The notes beneath the pieces are model-generated. The model saw only the letters and a program-made list of their open reading frames with translations, made no database searches and was not told the DNA's origin. The position numbers and the translations under genes were made by a program. DNA of 56,652 nucleotides, from contig NZ_JAGGPW010000016.1 in the NCBI RefSeq assembly GCF_018613655.1, positions 1 through 56,652 of the forward strand, in the 5' to 3' direction. Each line of letters starts with the position of its first letter. Positions within the stretch are counted from its first letter, which is position 1. Source of the stretch: Planococcus sp. ISL-109 (lineage in GTDB: Bacteria; Bacillota; Bacilli; Bacillales_A; Planococcaceae). Below are positions 36,024 through 44,677 of this stretch, one piece after another.

Positions 36024-37205
36024 ATGTTATCCGAACAAACAAGAACAATCGTCAAATCCACCGCCCCTGTATTAGCTGAACACGGAAAGACTATTACAAC
36101 CGTTTTTTACAGCAATATGTTCGAAGCGCATCCTGAACTTTTAAATATATTCAACCAAGCAAACCAAAAACAGGGGCGCCAGCAAGCGGCACTTGCCAAT
36201 ACAGTGTACGCGGCTGCTGTCCATATCGATAATTTGGAAGCGATCCTTCCGGCAGTCGTCAAGATCGCCAACAAGCACATCAGCTTAGGTATAAAAGCAG
36301 AACATTACCCGATCGTCGGAGAATATTTGCTGAAAGCGATCAAAGAAGTGCTCGGCGATGCAGCGACTGATGATATCATGAACGCTTGGGCAGAGGCTTA
36401 CGGCGTCATCGCCGATGTCTTCATCAACATGGAGGACGGCATGTACGAACAAGTAGCTGCTCAAGAAAACGGCTGGATCTTCTTCAAGGATTTCACCATT
36501 GCCCGCAAAGTCAAAGAAAGCGAAAATATCACTTCTTTCTATTTGAAACCGGCAGATGGCAAAAGTGTTCCATCATATGATGCTGGACAATATATCACAG
36601 TGCGCTTGGCGATTCCTGGAGAAGAATTCCTCTTCAACCGCCAGTACAGCCTATCCCAAGCATCACGTCCGGATGAGTTCCGCATTTCCGTCAAACGCGA
36701 ATCCGACAACGACCCGAACGGCATCGTTTCCGTCTACTTGCACGAAGAACTAAACGAAGGCGACCGCATTGAAGTCAGTGCACCTGCCGGCGAATTCGTG
36801 CTCGATGCAAAACGTGGAACTCCTGTCGCATTTGTCAGCGGCGGAGTCGGCATCACACCGATGATGAGCATGTTCGAAACCGTGGCAACCCAAACACCGG
36901 AACGCCCGGTTTCCTTCCTGCATGCTGCACGCAATGAAACTTTGCACGCCTTCGACAAAGACATCCAAAAACACGTGGCGTCCATGGACAATGCGAAATA
37001 CAAAGCATTGTATTCCGACGAACCGCAAGGCTATATCACTCGTGAAATATTGGAAGATATGGTCGATGTAAGCGGCGATGTATACGTTTGCGGTCCGGTT
37101 CCATTCATGGAAAAAATGATCAGCGAATTGCACGCACTCGGCATGTCTGATGAGCAGATCCATTATGAATTCTTCGGCCCTGCTGTCGCGCTTCAAACAG
37201 TTTAA
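36024..37205 (+). CDS. hmp: Flavohemoglobin (nitric oxide dioxygenase) Hmp
   Basis: 393 residues from [23 protein letters not shown] sits seven bases before the ATG. The globin domain (1-140) has the distal Tyr in TTVFYSNMF and the proximal His in [15 protein letters not shown]. The FAD domain has FNRQYSLSQ and the NAD domain has [19 protein letters not shown]. It turns NO and O2 into nitrate using NAD(P)H. Control by NsrR through the upstream dyad is strongly suggested. Confidence 0.96.
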   Translation: MLSEQTRTIVKSTAPVLAEHGKTITTVFYSNMFEAHPELLNIFNQANQKQGRQQAALANTVYAAAVHIDNLEAILPAVVKIANKHISLGIKAEHYPIVGEYLLKAIKEVLGDAATDDIMNAWAEAYGVIADVFINMEDGMYEQVAAQENGWIFFKDFTIARKVKESENITSFYLKPADGKSVPSYDAGQYITVRLAIPGEEFLFNRQYSLSQASRPDEFRISVKRESDNDPNGIVSVYLHEELNEGDRIEVSAPAGEFVLDAKRGTPVAFVSGGVGITPMMSMFETVATQTPERPVSFLHAARNETLHAFDKDIQKHVASMDNAKYKALYSDEPQGYITREILEDMVDVSGDVYVCGPVPFMEKMISELHALGMSDEQIHYEFFGPAVALQTV

Positions 37206-37209
37206 ACTT

Positions 37210-37248
37210 AAAATGCCTCTTCCTTATTCGGGAAGAGGCATTTTTTCT
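37210..37248 (+). terminator. Terminator of hmp
   Basis: AAAATGCCTCTTCC / GGGAAGAGGCATTTT followed by TT runs. Confidence 0.9.
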
Positions 37249-37324
37249 TTGAAAGCATGTTTAACGAGCGATACTTGGCAGCCGATCTTTCTTCCGTTAG
37301 CATGAAGAAAAAGGGGGAATCGAG

Positions 37325-38005
37325 ATGAACTTGCCTGCCGAGGCAAAACACGCACTTCAAATGCAAACGGTCATCGTTGACCGGCCCGCTGCCCTCCCCT
37401 TTTCGGCAGAACCGAAACCATTGGTCGAGGAATTAAAAGAATGGTGCGGAACCGAAACAAACGGCGTCGCCGTGTCCTACTTTTTCCGTCAGTTCGCATT
37501 GTTCGTTACGGCACAATTTAGCCTGATCCACCAGCATGGCGGCTATTTCAAGACGGCACCTGAAAACCTACGCTTTGGCCGTATGCAAAATTATGGCTTA
37601 CCGCTCATGTCGTTCCACGTGGATTCAGCTGACTTTATCAAAGTTCCAAAAGAGCAACGCGGAGAAGCGTATCATTATATTCTGGTCGACCAAACAGACG
37701 CACTGCTCCAGCAATTGCGGGCGCACGCGAAAATCTCTCCCATCACCTGCTGGGACAATGTTCTTGGCTCTCTTATATGGCATTACGCGACCATGCAGCA
37801 ACACCATCCGCGCCTGGTAGCAGAAGATGTGGAATGGTTGTCAGATCCGGCAAACTGGCAACCGCTCCGGACTTCTTATTGGCACAAGCTCGTCGGCAAC
37901 GTACCACTTGAACGCGCAGTATCTGCACCGCTGCGAAAAACTTGCTGCTTGTACAAGGAATTGCCGCCGTTCGGCACGTGCACGTTCTGTCCGCAAGCAA
38001 ACTAA
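37325..38005 (+). CDS. FhuF-like [2Fe-2S] iron reductase family protein
   Basis: 226 residues. AAGGGGG precedes the ATG. The C-terminus holds RKTCCLYKELP then GTCTFCP, the CC-x(n)-C-x2-C arrangement that binds the 2Fe-2S cluster in FhuF ferric-siderophore reductases. The upstream part (FFRQFALFVTAQFSLIHQHG) fits the IucA/FhuF-type helical body. It probably releases iron from siderophores in the cytoplasm. No siderophore transporter lies next to it, so the partner is unknown. Confidence 0.82.
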   Translation: MNLPAEAKHALQMQTVIVDRPAALPFSAEPKPLVEELKEWCGTETNGVAVSYFFRQFALFVTAQFSLIHQHGGYFKTAPENLRFGRMQNYGLPLMSFHVDSADFIKVPKEQRGEAYHYILVDQTDALLQQLRAHAKISPITCWDNVLGSLIWHYATMQQHHPRLVAEDVEWLSDPANWQPLRTSYWHKLVGNVPLERAVSAPLRKTCCLYKELPPFGTCTFCPQAN

Positions 38006-38034
38006 AAAGCTCCGGCAAATGCCGGAGCTTTTGT
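38002..38034. terminator. Bidirectional terminator
   Basis: AAAAGCTCCGGC-aaat-GCCGGAGCTTTT between convergent genes. It begins inside the stop codon region of the FhuF-like gene. Confidence 0.9.
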
Positions 38035-38897
38035 TATTTCTCGAATACTTCGTGGAGAATTTTATCTGTACTATTGTTGATAAAGTTTTTATGGATGCAG
38101 CTGTTCGGTTTTTGGTTGAGCACTTTTGCGAAGGACTGTGCATGTTCGGCTTCTCCGATGACGTGAATTTCTTCCCAGCGGCGTTCTTTTTTCAGTTTCT
38201 CGATCTTCGAGCCCATATCTTTGTAGAAACGGTCCAAATTTTCTTTTAAGCGGTGGTCGAGTTGATCCGTGGGGCTTCCGCCGCCGCTGCCGCCAATGAC
38301 TGGACTGTTTCCTCCAGCAGCACCGCCGCCTTGAGAGCCTGCAGCGCTTCGTCCTTGGATGCGCCCAGAACTTCTGACCCCTTTTTGCTCTGTCCACACT
38401 TCAAGTCCCGCATCGAATTCATAATACACCTCTTCGTTGACGATGCCAACGGATGTATCGAGGACACGGATGCCTTTAAAGCTCGGCAAAATAACACCAG
38501 CATACGGATACGCTTTGTAAATATAACGCAATTGATCGAGTGCCGGTTTTGTTTCCCATTGGAAATCGGTTTTGACGGAGATCTGTAAATGCTTCACCCA
38601 GAATAGATCATCTTTGGGTGATGCAAAAATAACGACACCCTTCTGGAGGTCGCCTTGATTGTCCGCTATTTCCTTTTCCACTTTTTTGCGCAATTGCTTA
38701 TACGCTTTCAATTCGTTTTCATTGTTCGAGGCAGTCAAATATTCTTCGATGCGCTTCAACCCATTTTTCAATTGGATTTTCCATGCACCATTTTGAGCTT
38801 CCGGGTCCGCTGGGTTTGTATTGAGGTAAACGCTCAAGACGCAGCGATCTGGACACTCGAAATTCTTCAGTTCTTGGATTTCGTCGTATAATGTCAT
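38034..38897 (-). CDS. VLRF1/baeRF-type archaeo-eukaryotic release factor-like protein
   Basis: 287 residues. The N-terminal part (ECPDRCVLSVYLNTNPAD) and centre (YAGVILPSFKGIRVLDTSVG) fit the bacterial eRF1-like family. Where eRF1 has its GGQ loop, this protein has a Gly/Ser-rich stretch (GRSAAGSQGGGAAGG, then IGGSGGGSP). The C-terminal third resembles the L7Ae/eRF1 domain 3 (KKERRWEEIHVIGEAEHAQS). It may act on stalled ribosomes; this is inferred from the family. A textbook sigma-B promoter lies upstream. Confidence 0.75.
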   Translation of the reverse strand: MTLYDEIQELKNFECPDRCVLSVYLNTNPADPEAQNGAWKIQLKNGLKRIEEYLTASNNENELKAYKQLRKKVEKEIADNQGDLQKGVVIFASPKDDLFWVKHLQISVKTDFQWETKPALDQLRYIYKAYPYAGVILPSFKGIRVLDTSVGIVNEEVYYEFDAGLEVWTEQKGVRSSGRIQGRSAAGSQGGGAAGGNSPVIGGSGGGSPTDQLDHRLKENLDRFYKDMGSKIEKLKKERRWEEIHVIGEAEHAQSFAKVLNQKPNSCIHKNFINNSTDKILHEVFEK

Positions 38898-38936
38898 TCA
38901 GCCATCATCCTCCTTTAATCCTTACTTGTTATCTGA

Positions 38937-38961
38937 ATACCCCAACCTGCCGTACTTAAAC
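38937..38961 (-). promoter_or_regulatory. Consensus sigma-B promoter of the VLRF1-like gene
   Basis: Minus strand: GTTTAA (38956-38961), 13 bases, GGGTAT (38937-38942). Both boxes are perfect. Confidence 0.85.
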
Positions 38962-38994
38962 GAAACCTAATTGTTTATTTTTCAATATTCACAC

Positions 38995-39019
38995 GTTTAA
39001 AGCATGGAGACAGTGGTAA
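38995..39019 (+). promoter_or_regulatory. Possible sigma-B promoter of the DUF3243 gene
   Basis: GTTTAA (38995-39000), 13 bases, TGGTAA (39014-39019). The -35 is perfect and the -10 is four of six. It faces away from the sigma-B promoter of the VLRF1-like gene. Confidence 0.45.
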
Positions 39020-39058
39020 ACAATGAATAGCTGCAAAACGATGAGGAGTGAACTATTC

Positions 39059-39370
39059 ATGGAAAATATCGATAAAAAAGTAGAAGAAAAACTGCAAAAC
39101 ACAGACAGTAAAAAGAAAGAACAAATTTTGGCAGAGTTCTCGACATTCATCGATTACTTAGGCGACAAAGTCGCAATGGGCGAGAAAATGGGATTAAGTG
39201 AAGAGCGCATCGCACAGCTCGCAACGAAAGTAGCCGATTATTTGGCGAAAAAAGAAGATCCGAAAAACAGCGAAGAATACCTCTTACAGCGCTTATGGCA
39301 AGTCGGTGACAAAGAAGAACAGCATATGCTAGCCCACATGCTCGTAAAATTAGCTAAAGAACAAAATTAA
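39059..39370 (+). CDS. DUF3243 family protein
   Basis: 103 residues from MENIDKKVEEKLQ; GAGGAG lies ten bases upstream. The core FIDYLGDKVAMGEKMGLSEE and EEQHMLAHMLVKLA match DUF3243, a small helical family of Bacilli with unknown function. The open frame begins 12 codons earlier without a good ribosome binding site. It is divergent from the VLRF1-like gene. Confidence 0.88.
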   Translation: MENIDKKVEEKLQNTDSKKKEQILAEFSTFIDYLGDKVAMGEKMGLSEERIAQLATKVADYLAKKEDPKNSEEYLLQRLWQVGDKEEQHMLAHMLVKLAKEQN

Positions 39371-39375
39371 ACACC

Positions 39376-39410
39376 AAAAAAGTCTGAGCTATATGCTCAG
39401 ACTTTTTTTA
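39376..39410. terminator. Bidirectional terminator
   Basis: AAAAAAGTCTGAGC-tatat-GCTCAGACTTTTTT between the DUF3243 and MFS genes. Confidence 0.9.
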
Positions 39411-39413
39411 TTG

Positions 39414-40694
39414 TCAGCCAACTGTATTACCGGCTGTTCTCTTTTCATATAACTGGAACATCCAGAGATAAACAAACCCGCTGAATACAGCAAACATGCC
39501 AAGGATGATGAAGGTCCAACCGAAGCCGAACCAGGCAGTCATAGGGATGGAGATCGGCGCAATCATCCGGCCGATCGTATAGCGAAGGCTTGCGGCAGCA
39601 AAATATTGCCCGCGCATCGATTCAGGTGCGAGTTTCGAGATAAAACTTTGCTGCAACCCGACGATCATCAATTCCGCGAACGTGAACACCGCCATTGCGA
39701 CAACGAACACCCAGAACCAAGACGTCATCGGGAAGATCGCCATCGACATGCCGAACAATAAAGCTGAAAAGAAAAATACCCATTTTTCCGGGAATTTCGT
39801 CACCCAGCGTGTAATCACAACGGTCAAGAGCGCGACGATCATCCCGTTTTGTGCAAGCAAAATACCGAATGACGTTTCCCCCGTGACTGACCATTCCCGC
39901 CCAAAAAAGTCGAGAATCACTTGGCGGTCGATTGTTTCCTTCAAATAAATCGGGATGACCAGATCCAGTTGCATAAAGGTCTGCGCTCCCAATACCCCTG
40001 CAATGACGAACAACAAAAAGACACGGTCTTTCAAAATGATGCCATACTCTTTCAATTGCTTAAACACTGCGCCTCTCCAGCCTGACACCTGTCCTGTCTG
40101 CCATTTGTCCAGCACTTCAGATGGCAAAGTCTCATCAGTGAACAAATGCAGTACTAACCCGAGCAACATCGAAATGACCGCTACACCAAGTAAAAGTTCA
40201 AAACGGTACGAGAAAAACAGAATGGCACCAAATAACGGACCGATAACGACCGCAATATTCAAGGTCGTGTAAAAAATCGCGAACACATCACTGCGGTATT
40301 TCTCCGGTATAACGTCGGCGATCATCGCCTGGCTCGCCGGCCAGTACAATGAGCCGCACATACTTGCCAGTGTAAAGGCCACAAAGCCGAGTTCCGGTGA
40401 ACTGAGCCATGGTGAGTTCGCAAAGGCAAACAAGGCGAAAGCGAAGCCTTGCGCGGTAGCAGCCGACACAAGCATCCGCTTACGCCCGAAGCGGTCCGCA
40501 CAATAGCCGCCCAATAAATTGGCGGCTACGGCAAACATTTGAGAGACAATGAGCAACAACCCCGCCATCCCTTTTCCGAATTCTTCTGCAAAATAAATCG
40601 CCAGGAACGGAAACACCATCCAAAAACTTGTATTCATGAAAAACTCGCCGACAAGCCGGACTTTCAGGCTGCGGTTCCAATCCCTGATCTTCAT
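39414..40694 (-). CDS. MFS transporter (MDR-type)
   Basis: 426 residues with 12 predicted helices. The A motif is GGYCADRFGRKRML after helix 2. GSLYWPASQAMIADVIPEKY and FISKLAPESMRGQYF occur in MDR/DHA1-type exporters of Bacilli. It is probably a drug or metabolite exporter driven by protons. No regulator is adjacent. Confidence 0.87.
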   Translation of the reverse strand: MKIRDWNRSLKVRLVGEFFMNTSFWMVFPFLAIYFAEEFGKGMAGLLLIVSQMFAVAANLLGGYCADRFGRKRMLVSAATAQGFAFALFAFANSPWLSSPELGFVAFTLASMCGSLYWPASQAMIADVIPEKYRSDVFAIFYTTLNIAVVIGPLFGAILFFSYRFELLLGVAVISMLLGLVLHLFTDETLPSEVLDKWQTGQVSGWRGAVFKQLKEYGIILKDRVFLLFVIAGVLGAQTFMQLDLVIPIYLKETIDRQVILDFFGREWSVTGETSFGILLAQNGMIVALLTVVITRWVTKFPEKWVFFFSALLFGMSMAIFPMTSWFWVFVVAMAVFTFAELMIVGLQQSFISKLAPESMRGQYFAAASLRYTIGRMIAPISIPMTAWFGFGWTFIILGMFAVFSGFVYLWMFQLYEKRTAGNTVG

Positions 40695-40780
40695 CTTCGG
40701 CGCCTCACTTTTCCGTCATCGGTCTAACTAATAGCCGTGATAAATATATATTTTCATCTGCCGGCATTCTGAGAAATTCC

Positions 40781-42910
40781 TTATACTAATTCGAGCAATT
40801 GGTATTGCAGGCAAATTTCCAGCAGGAATTCCTTATGCTCTTTAGCAAATTGAATCCCGATTTTCTCTTCGTCAACCTCTATAATCTTGCCGTTTCCGAA
40901 GACGCGGTGCCGGATTGACGCACCTATGTGCAGTTCGTCAATAGAGCTGACCGCATCGGGATTATCCGGCATGGTGATCTTCGCTTTCGGAGCTGCTAGA
41001 GGAGCAGGCTTGCGGGCTTCTGTTTTTTTCATGTTAGGCAAGGCGATGCGCCGCACTTCCTCTACAAAACGGGACTCCTTATCATAGCTGATCAATTCCA
41101 GATGGCGCTTTGCTCTCGTCATGCCGACATAGAAAAGGCGCCGTGCTTCTTCGAGCAAAGCCGGGTCTTCCGCATCTTCTTCTGTCGGTACTACGCCTTC
41201 CACCAAATCGATCAAGTATACCCGGTCAAATTCCAAGCCTTTAGAGCTATGCATTGTAGACAATGTCAGCATGTCATCGGTTTTTTCGATTTTTGCTTGG
41301 TTTGTTGCCGCCTCAAGCTGTTTCAGGCGTTTTGCAAAATCGGTCATCGTCGGAAGCGGTTCGGCAATTTGTTCGAGCGTGCTGAGGATCTGCTGCAAAT
41401 AATCGAGCTTCATGCCGAATTTCTCTGCACGGCTCGAGAGCATCTGGTCATAGCCTATATCGCGGCGGATGGCCCGTATCACTTTCACTGGTGTCATCTC
41501 TTTCGATGCTTCCATCACTTTCCGCTGCTCTCCTATAATCCGCAGTTGGTAATCCTTCAACTGGATCGCCAGTGTGATTTCATCAAAAGCATGCTTTTTC
41601 GTCGCTTCCATACGGCCGAGTTGGCGCAACTGTGATGCAGACCAATAGGCATTCGTTTTGGAAGCGACTTTAGAGTACAAATCCACCCGGTCAGGGCGCA
41701 AGATAAAGCGCATGAAATTCAGGACATCCTGGACGACCCAATGGCTGAAAAATCGATTGTCGGCGTCTTTCATATAAAACGGAATGCCGAGTCGGTCCAA
41801 CTCATCCATCAACAAAGTGGAGGAAGAATTGTTGCGGTATAAAATCGCTGTATCTCCATATTCTTCTAATCCTGAAAGTTCTTTCACAATATACTTCAGC
41901 TGCGCTTCCTGCGAGGCAAGCCGGCGTAGCATGACCGGCTCGCCTTCAGGCATATGGGTGAACATGTTTTTGTCATGGCGCAGTTTGTTCGTTTTGATAA
42001 ACTGGTTGGCGGTGCTGACAATCAGACCCGATGAGCGGTAATTGCGCTCCATCTTCATGATATAAGCATCCGGGTAAACTTCCCGGAACTTCAGTAAATA
42101 ACTTGGCTCTGCAGCGCGCCACGTATAAATCGACTGATCGTCATCTGCAACAACACATAAATTACGGTGCCGTTCGACGAGCATTTCCACGATGGCATGT
42201 TGGACCATAGACGTATCCTGGCTTTCATCTGTCATAACGTAGTCCCATCGCTGTTGATATTTTGCCAGCAATTTCGAATTCTTGCTGAGCGCGTCAAAAG
42301 CGACCGTCAGCATATCATCAAAATCCACAAGCCGCGGTTCGTGGTTTTCCTTGAACTCTTCATAGGTCGTGAGAATATCGATGGCACTTGGAAACGGTTC
42401 GTCGAGCTGCTTCCATTTTTTCTTCGGCAGCATTTTATTTTTGACAAAACTGATGAAAGACACCAATTCTTCCAATTGATCATCGGTGATCGGCTCATCA
42501 TTCTCAGTCGCATACATATCGCGCAGCAAGCGCTTTTTACTTAGGCGATTCACATCATTTCCTTCGATCATGATGTAATCGTCCGAAGCTAAATGCTCCC
42601 GTGTAATTTGAAAGGCGAGGCTATGGATCGTCGAAAAATCAACCGGCGAAAGCTCGGGAAAAAAGCGTTCGTAACGCTCGAGCATATCCTTGGCGGATGC
42701 CCGGCTGAAAGTGATCGCTTTGATGCGTTTTGGCGAGACCTTTTGCTCTTCGATTAAATAGCCGATCCGCATGATCATCGTCGTTGTCTTACCCGACCCT
42801 GGGCACGCGAGCAGTAACAGCGGCCCTTGTGTTTTCGTAACAGCTTTTTTCTGTATTTTATTTAACTCGACACCGAGTTGTTGTTTTTTGCGTTCAAAAA
42901 AATCGCTCAT
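40781..42910 (-). CDS. UvrD/PcrA-like superfamily 1 DNA helicase (YjcD-like)
   Basis: 709 residues. Helicase motifs in order: I ACPGSGKTTTM, II/III MTDESQDTSMVQ and VADDDQSIYTWRAAEPSYLL, IV MERNYRSS, V LSTMHSSKGLEFDRVYLIDL, VI RRLFYVGMTRAKRHLELIS. The C-terminus IRHRVFGNGKIIEVDEEKIG is the small PcrA-type Tudor-like fold. It probably unwinds DNA 3' to 5' in repair. Shorter spacing and sequence set it apart from PcrA itself, and it resembles B. subtilis YjcD. Confidence 0.88.
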   Translation of the reverse strand: MSDFFERKKQQLGVELNKIQKKAVTKTQGPLLLLACPGSGKTTTMIMRIGYLIEEQKVSPKRIKAITFSRASAKDMLERYERFFPELSPVDFSTIHSLAFQITREHLASDDYIMIEGNDVNRLSKKRLLRDMYATENDEPITDDQLEELVSFISFVKNKMLPKKKWKQLDEPFPSAIDILTTYEEFKENHEPRLVDFDDMLTVAFDALSKNSKLLAKYQQRWDYVMTDESQDTSMVQHAIVEMLVERHRNLCVVADDDQSIYTWRAAEPSYLLKFREVYPDAYIMKMERNYRSSGLIVSTANQFIKTNKLRHDKNMFTHMPEGEPVMLRRLASQEAQLKYIVKELSGLEEYGDTAILYRNNSSSTLLMDELDRLGIPFYMKDADNRFFSHWVVQDVLNFMRFILRPDRVDLYSKVASKTNAYWSASQLRQLGRMEATKKHAFDEITLAIQLKDYQLRIIGEQRKVMEASKEMTPVKVIRAIRRDIGYDQMLSSRAEKFGMKLDYLQQILSTLEQIAEPLPTMTDFAKRLKQLEAATNQAKIEKTDDMLTLSTMHSSKGLEFDRVYLIDLVEGVVPTEEDAEDPALLEEARRLFYVGMTRAKRHLELISYDKESRFVEEVRRIALPNMKKTEARKPAPLAAPKAKITMPDNPDAVSSIDELHIGASIRHRVFGNGKIIEVDEEKIGIQFAKEHKEFLLEICLQYQLLELV

Positions 42911-42987
42911 AATAGACTCCTTTATGCGTTGGCAATCCTTATCATAATAGCATAAAAGCAGGCCCTAGTTAGCGGCCCGCTTTTTGC

Positions 42988-43164
42988 TTAAATGAAATTC
43001 CGCTCCTGCGGTTTGGCGGGATCGCCGGTTTTGCGCTGATCTTTTCGTGCAGCTAAATCTTCATGTACCCGTTCGGCTTCATCTTGCTCTTTGCTCGTGC
43101 GGTTCTTTCCGATTCTTCGAGGATCCGCTTGCTGCAAATCCTCGTTTTTTCGCTGCTCACTCAC
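42988..43164 (-). CDS. Small basic/acidic hydrophilic protein (58 aa), GTG start
   Basis: AGGAGG lies eight bases before a GTG that opens MSEQRKNEDLQQADPRRIGK and ends in PAKPQERNFI. It is highly charged, lacks hydrophobic segments and has no recognised family. It lies just downstream of ywbE on the same strand, 19 bases after its stop. It is supported by the ribosome binding site, spacing and codon use only. Confidence 0.6.
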   Translation of the reverse strand: MSEQRKNEDLQQADPRRIGKNRTSKEQDEAERVHEDLAARKDQRKTGDPAKPQERNFI

Positions 43165-43183
43165 CGCAGATCCCTCCTCGCAT

Positions 43184-43384
43184 TTATTTCCCGCTTAAGA
43201 TTTCACAAACACGTCCGACTTGCCCATCTTGCAGGCGCACTTTAATGCCGTGCGGGTGCGTTGCAGAATTCGTCAACAAATCCTTTACGACGCCTTTTGT
43301 TTTCTTGCCGGTTCGCTGGTCTTGCTTCAAAATGACGTTCACCTCGATACCCGGTTTTACATCGCTTCTTTTTTTCCCGTCCAT
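43184..43384 (-). CDS. ywbE: YwbE family protein
   Basis: 66 residues from MDGKKRSDVKPG; the first ATG two codons earlier is too close to AGGAGG. QRTGKKTKGVVKDLLTNS and HPHGIKVRLQDGQVGRV match YwbE/DUF2196, a small KOW-like protein of unknown function. A sigma-A-like TTGTAT-17-TATAAT lies upstream on the minus strand. Confidence 0.9.
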   Translation of the reverse strand: MDGKKRSDVKPGIEVNVILKQDQRTGKKTKGVVKDLLTNSATHPHGIKVRLQDGQVGRVCEILSGK

Positions 43385-43440
43385 ATACATCCCTCCTAAG
43401 AGTCTGTCTTCATTATAGTCGATTTATTTCATGCATACAA

Positions 43441-43468
43441 AAAAGGCGGGGGATTGCCCCCGCCTTTC
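43441..43468 (-). terminator. Terminator after the YsnF/AvaK gene
   Basis: GGCGGGGG / CCCCCGCC with a short loop, followed on the minus strand by TTTTTTG. Confidence 0.85.
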
Positions 43469-43480
43469 ATATTTCACATT

Positions 43481-44554
43481 TTATAATTTATCACGGTTGC
43501 GGTCGGTGCGGCTAGTTTCGTCTTCTTCGACAAGGTCGCCATCTTTATGGATGTCGACTTCTTCTTTACGGACCGTCTCGCTGACATGCTCCGTGTCTTG
43601 GACTTTATTTTTTCCGATTGCAATTTCTTCAGATACTACGTCTTTTTTTGTAACGTCGACGCGCTCTTCAGAAACCGGTACGTGGATGTCTTCGCCTTCT
43701 GTGTAATCATGCGTGCCAGTCGTTGTTTCTTCGTTGACTGGACGGCGCTCGACATACACTTCTTCGCGCTCAACTGGAACTTCCAGCGATTGCTCTTCTT
43801 CTACAACATGCTTATCCACATGGACTTCGCCCGTTTGGACACGCTCTTTGTTGACTTGCAAACGTTCTTCATGAAGCTGCAAGCGCTCTTCTTCTGTATC
43901 AACGCGGCCTAGGTCACGGTCGATATCTTCGACTGAGCGGTTTGTTCCTGTTGTATCGTGGCCAGCTCCACTTGGAAGTGTCCCGCCAGTGGCACGATCA
44001 TCTGTTCCAAGGCCGAACCCTGTACCCGTATCTTTTCCGGCACCTGCAGTATCAGAACCTAGTGCATCGCGCTCTGTGTTGTAAGCAACATCATTTTCTT
44101 CGTTCGTATCGACAGTCAAGCCGTCGCTTGCAACTGCTGAGTTGTCGACTTTTGTCTGGCTTGTCGTGCTGTCGACATTGCCAGTGGACGTGTTGTCATA
44201 TGGAGCTTGTCCTTCGTAGTTTGCGCCGAATTCACGGTCAACAAAGAGCAAGATTTTGCCACTTTGTACATCCTCATAGTAGCGATCCGCTTCCTGATCG
44301 TCTACTCCCATGTTAGAGAAAGCTTCGCGAGTCGGTTCGTTTCCGGAAAGGAAGCCCATGAACTTATCCATCCAGCCGCCTTCAGATGATTTATAGTCTA
44401 TATCTGTGCGTCCGCGCACCATCGAAATCTGATCTTCGTTGCGTGCCATGACGTACATGTCTTCTTCACGTGATCCTTGTGCTTTCATTTCGTCAATCTT
44501 TTTCAGAACTTCTGTTTCTGTTTCGAATGTTCCCATGAATTTATTGTTAGTCAT
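43481..44554 (-). CDS. YsnF/AvaK-domain general stress protein
   Basis: 357 residues from MTNNKFMGTFETET, with GGAGG eight bases upstream. The N-terminal 110 residues form a GsiB/17M-like domain (EVLKKIDEMKAQGSREEDMY, RYYEDVQSGKILLFVD). A low-complexity middle rich in Thr, Gly and Asp follows. The C-terminal 130 residues are a DUF2382/YsnF repeat array of VEEEQSLEVPVEREEVYVER-type strands. These proteins accumulate under general stress; the mechanism is unknown. A good sigma-B promoter lies upstream. Confidence 0.87.
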   Translation of the reverse strand: MTNNKFMGTFETETEVLKKIDEMKAQGSREEDMYVMARNEDQISMVRGRTDIDYKSSEGGWMDKFMGFLSGNEPTREAFSNMGVDDQEADRYYEDVQSGKILLFVDREFGANYEGQAPYDNTSTGNVDSTTSQTKVDNSAVASDGLTVDTNEENDVAYNTERDALGSDTAGAGKDTGTGFGLGTDDRATGGTLPSGAGHDTTGTNRSVEDIDRDLGRVDTEEERLQLHEERLQVNKERVQTGEVHVDKHVVEEEQSLEVPVEREEVYVERRPVNEETTTGTHDYTEGEDIHVPVSEERVDVTKKDVVSEEIAIGKNKVQDTEHVSETVRKEEVDIHKDGDLVEEDETSRTDRNRDKL

Positions 44555-44604
44555 TTCGAATTCCTCCATTTTTTAAAATAAGTTTTTTGCGTTCTAGTCT
44601 TGAA

Positions 44605-44630
44605 ATTCCCAATCATCTATGGTATTAAAC
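44605..44630 (-). promoter_or_regulatory. Sigma-B-like promoter of the YsnF/AvaK gene
   Basis: Minus strand: GTTTAA (44625-44630), 14 bases, GGGAAT (44605-44610). Confidence 0.75.
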
Positions 44631-44677
44631 ATTCCCAGTTCAAAATGTGCCAAACTACTACTTTTCCACCATATTCT

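Noticed and set aside
37325..38005. Direct siderophore operon around the FhuF-like gene
   Set aside because: Neighbours are flavohemoglobin and a release factor-like gene, both separated by terminators; no transporter is linked.
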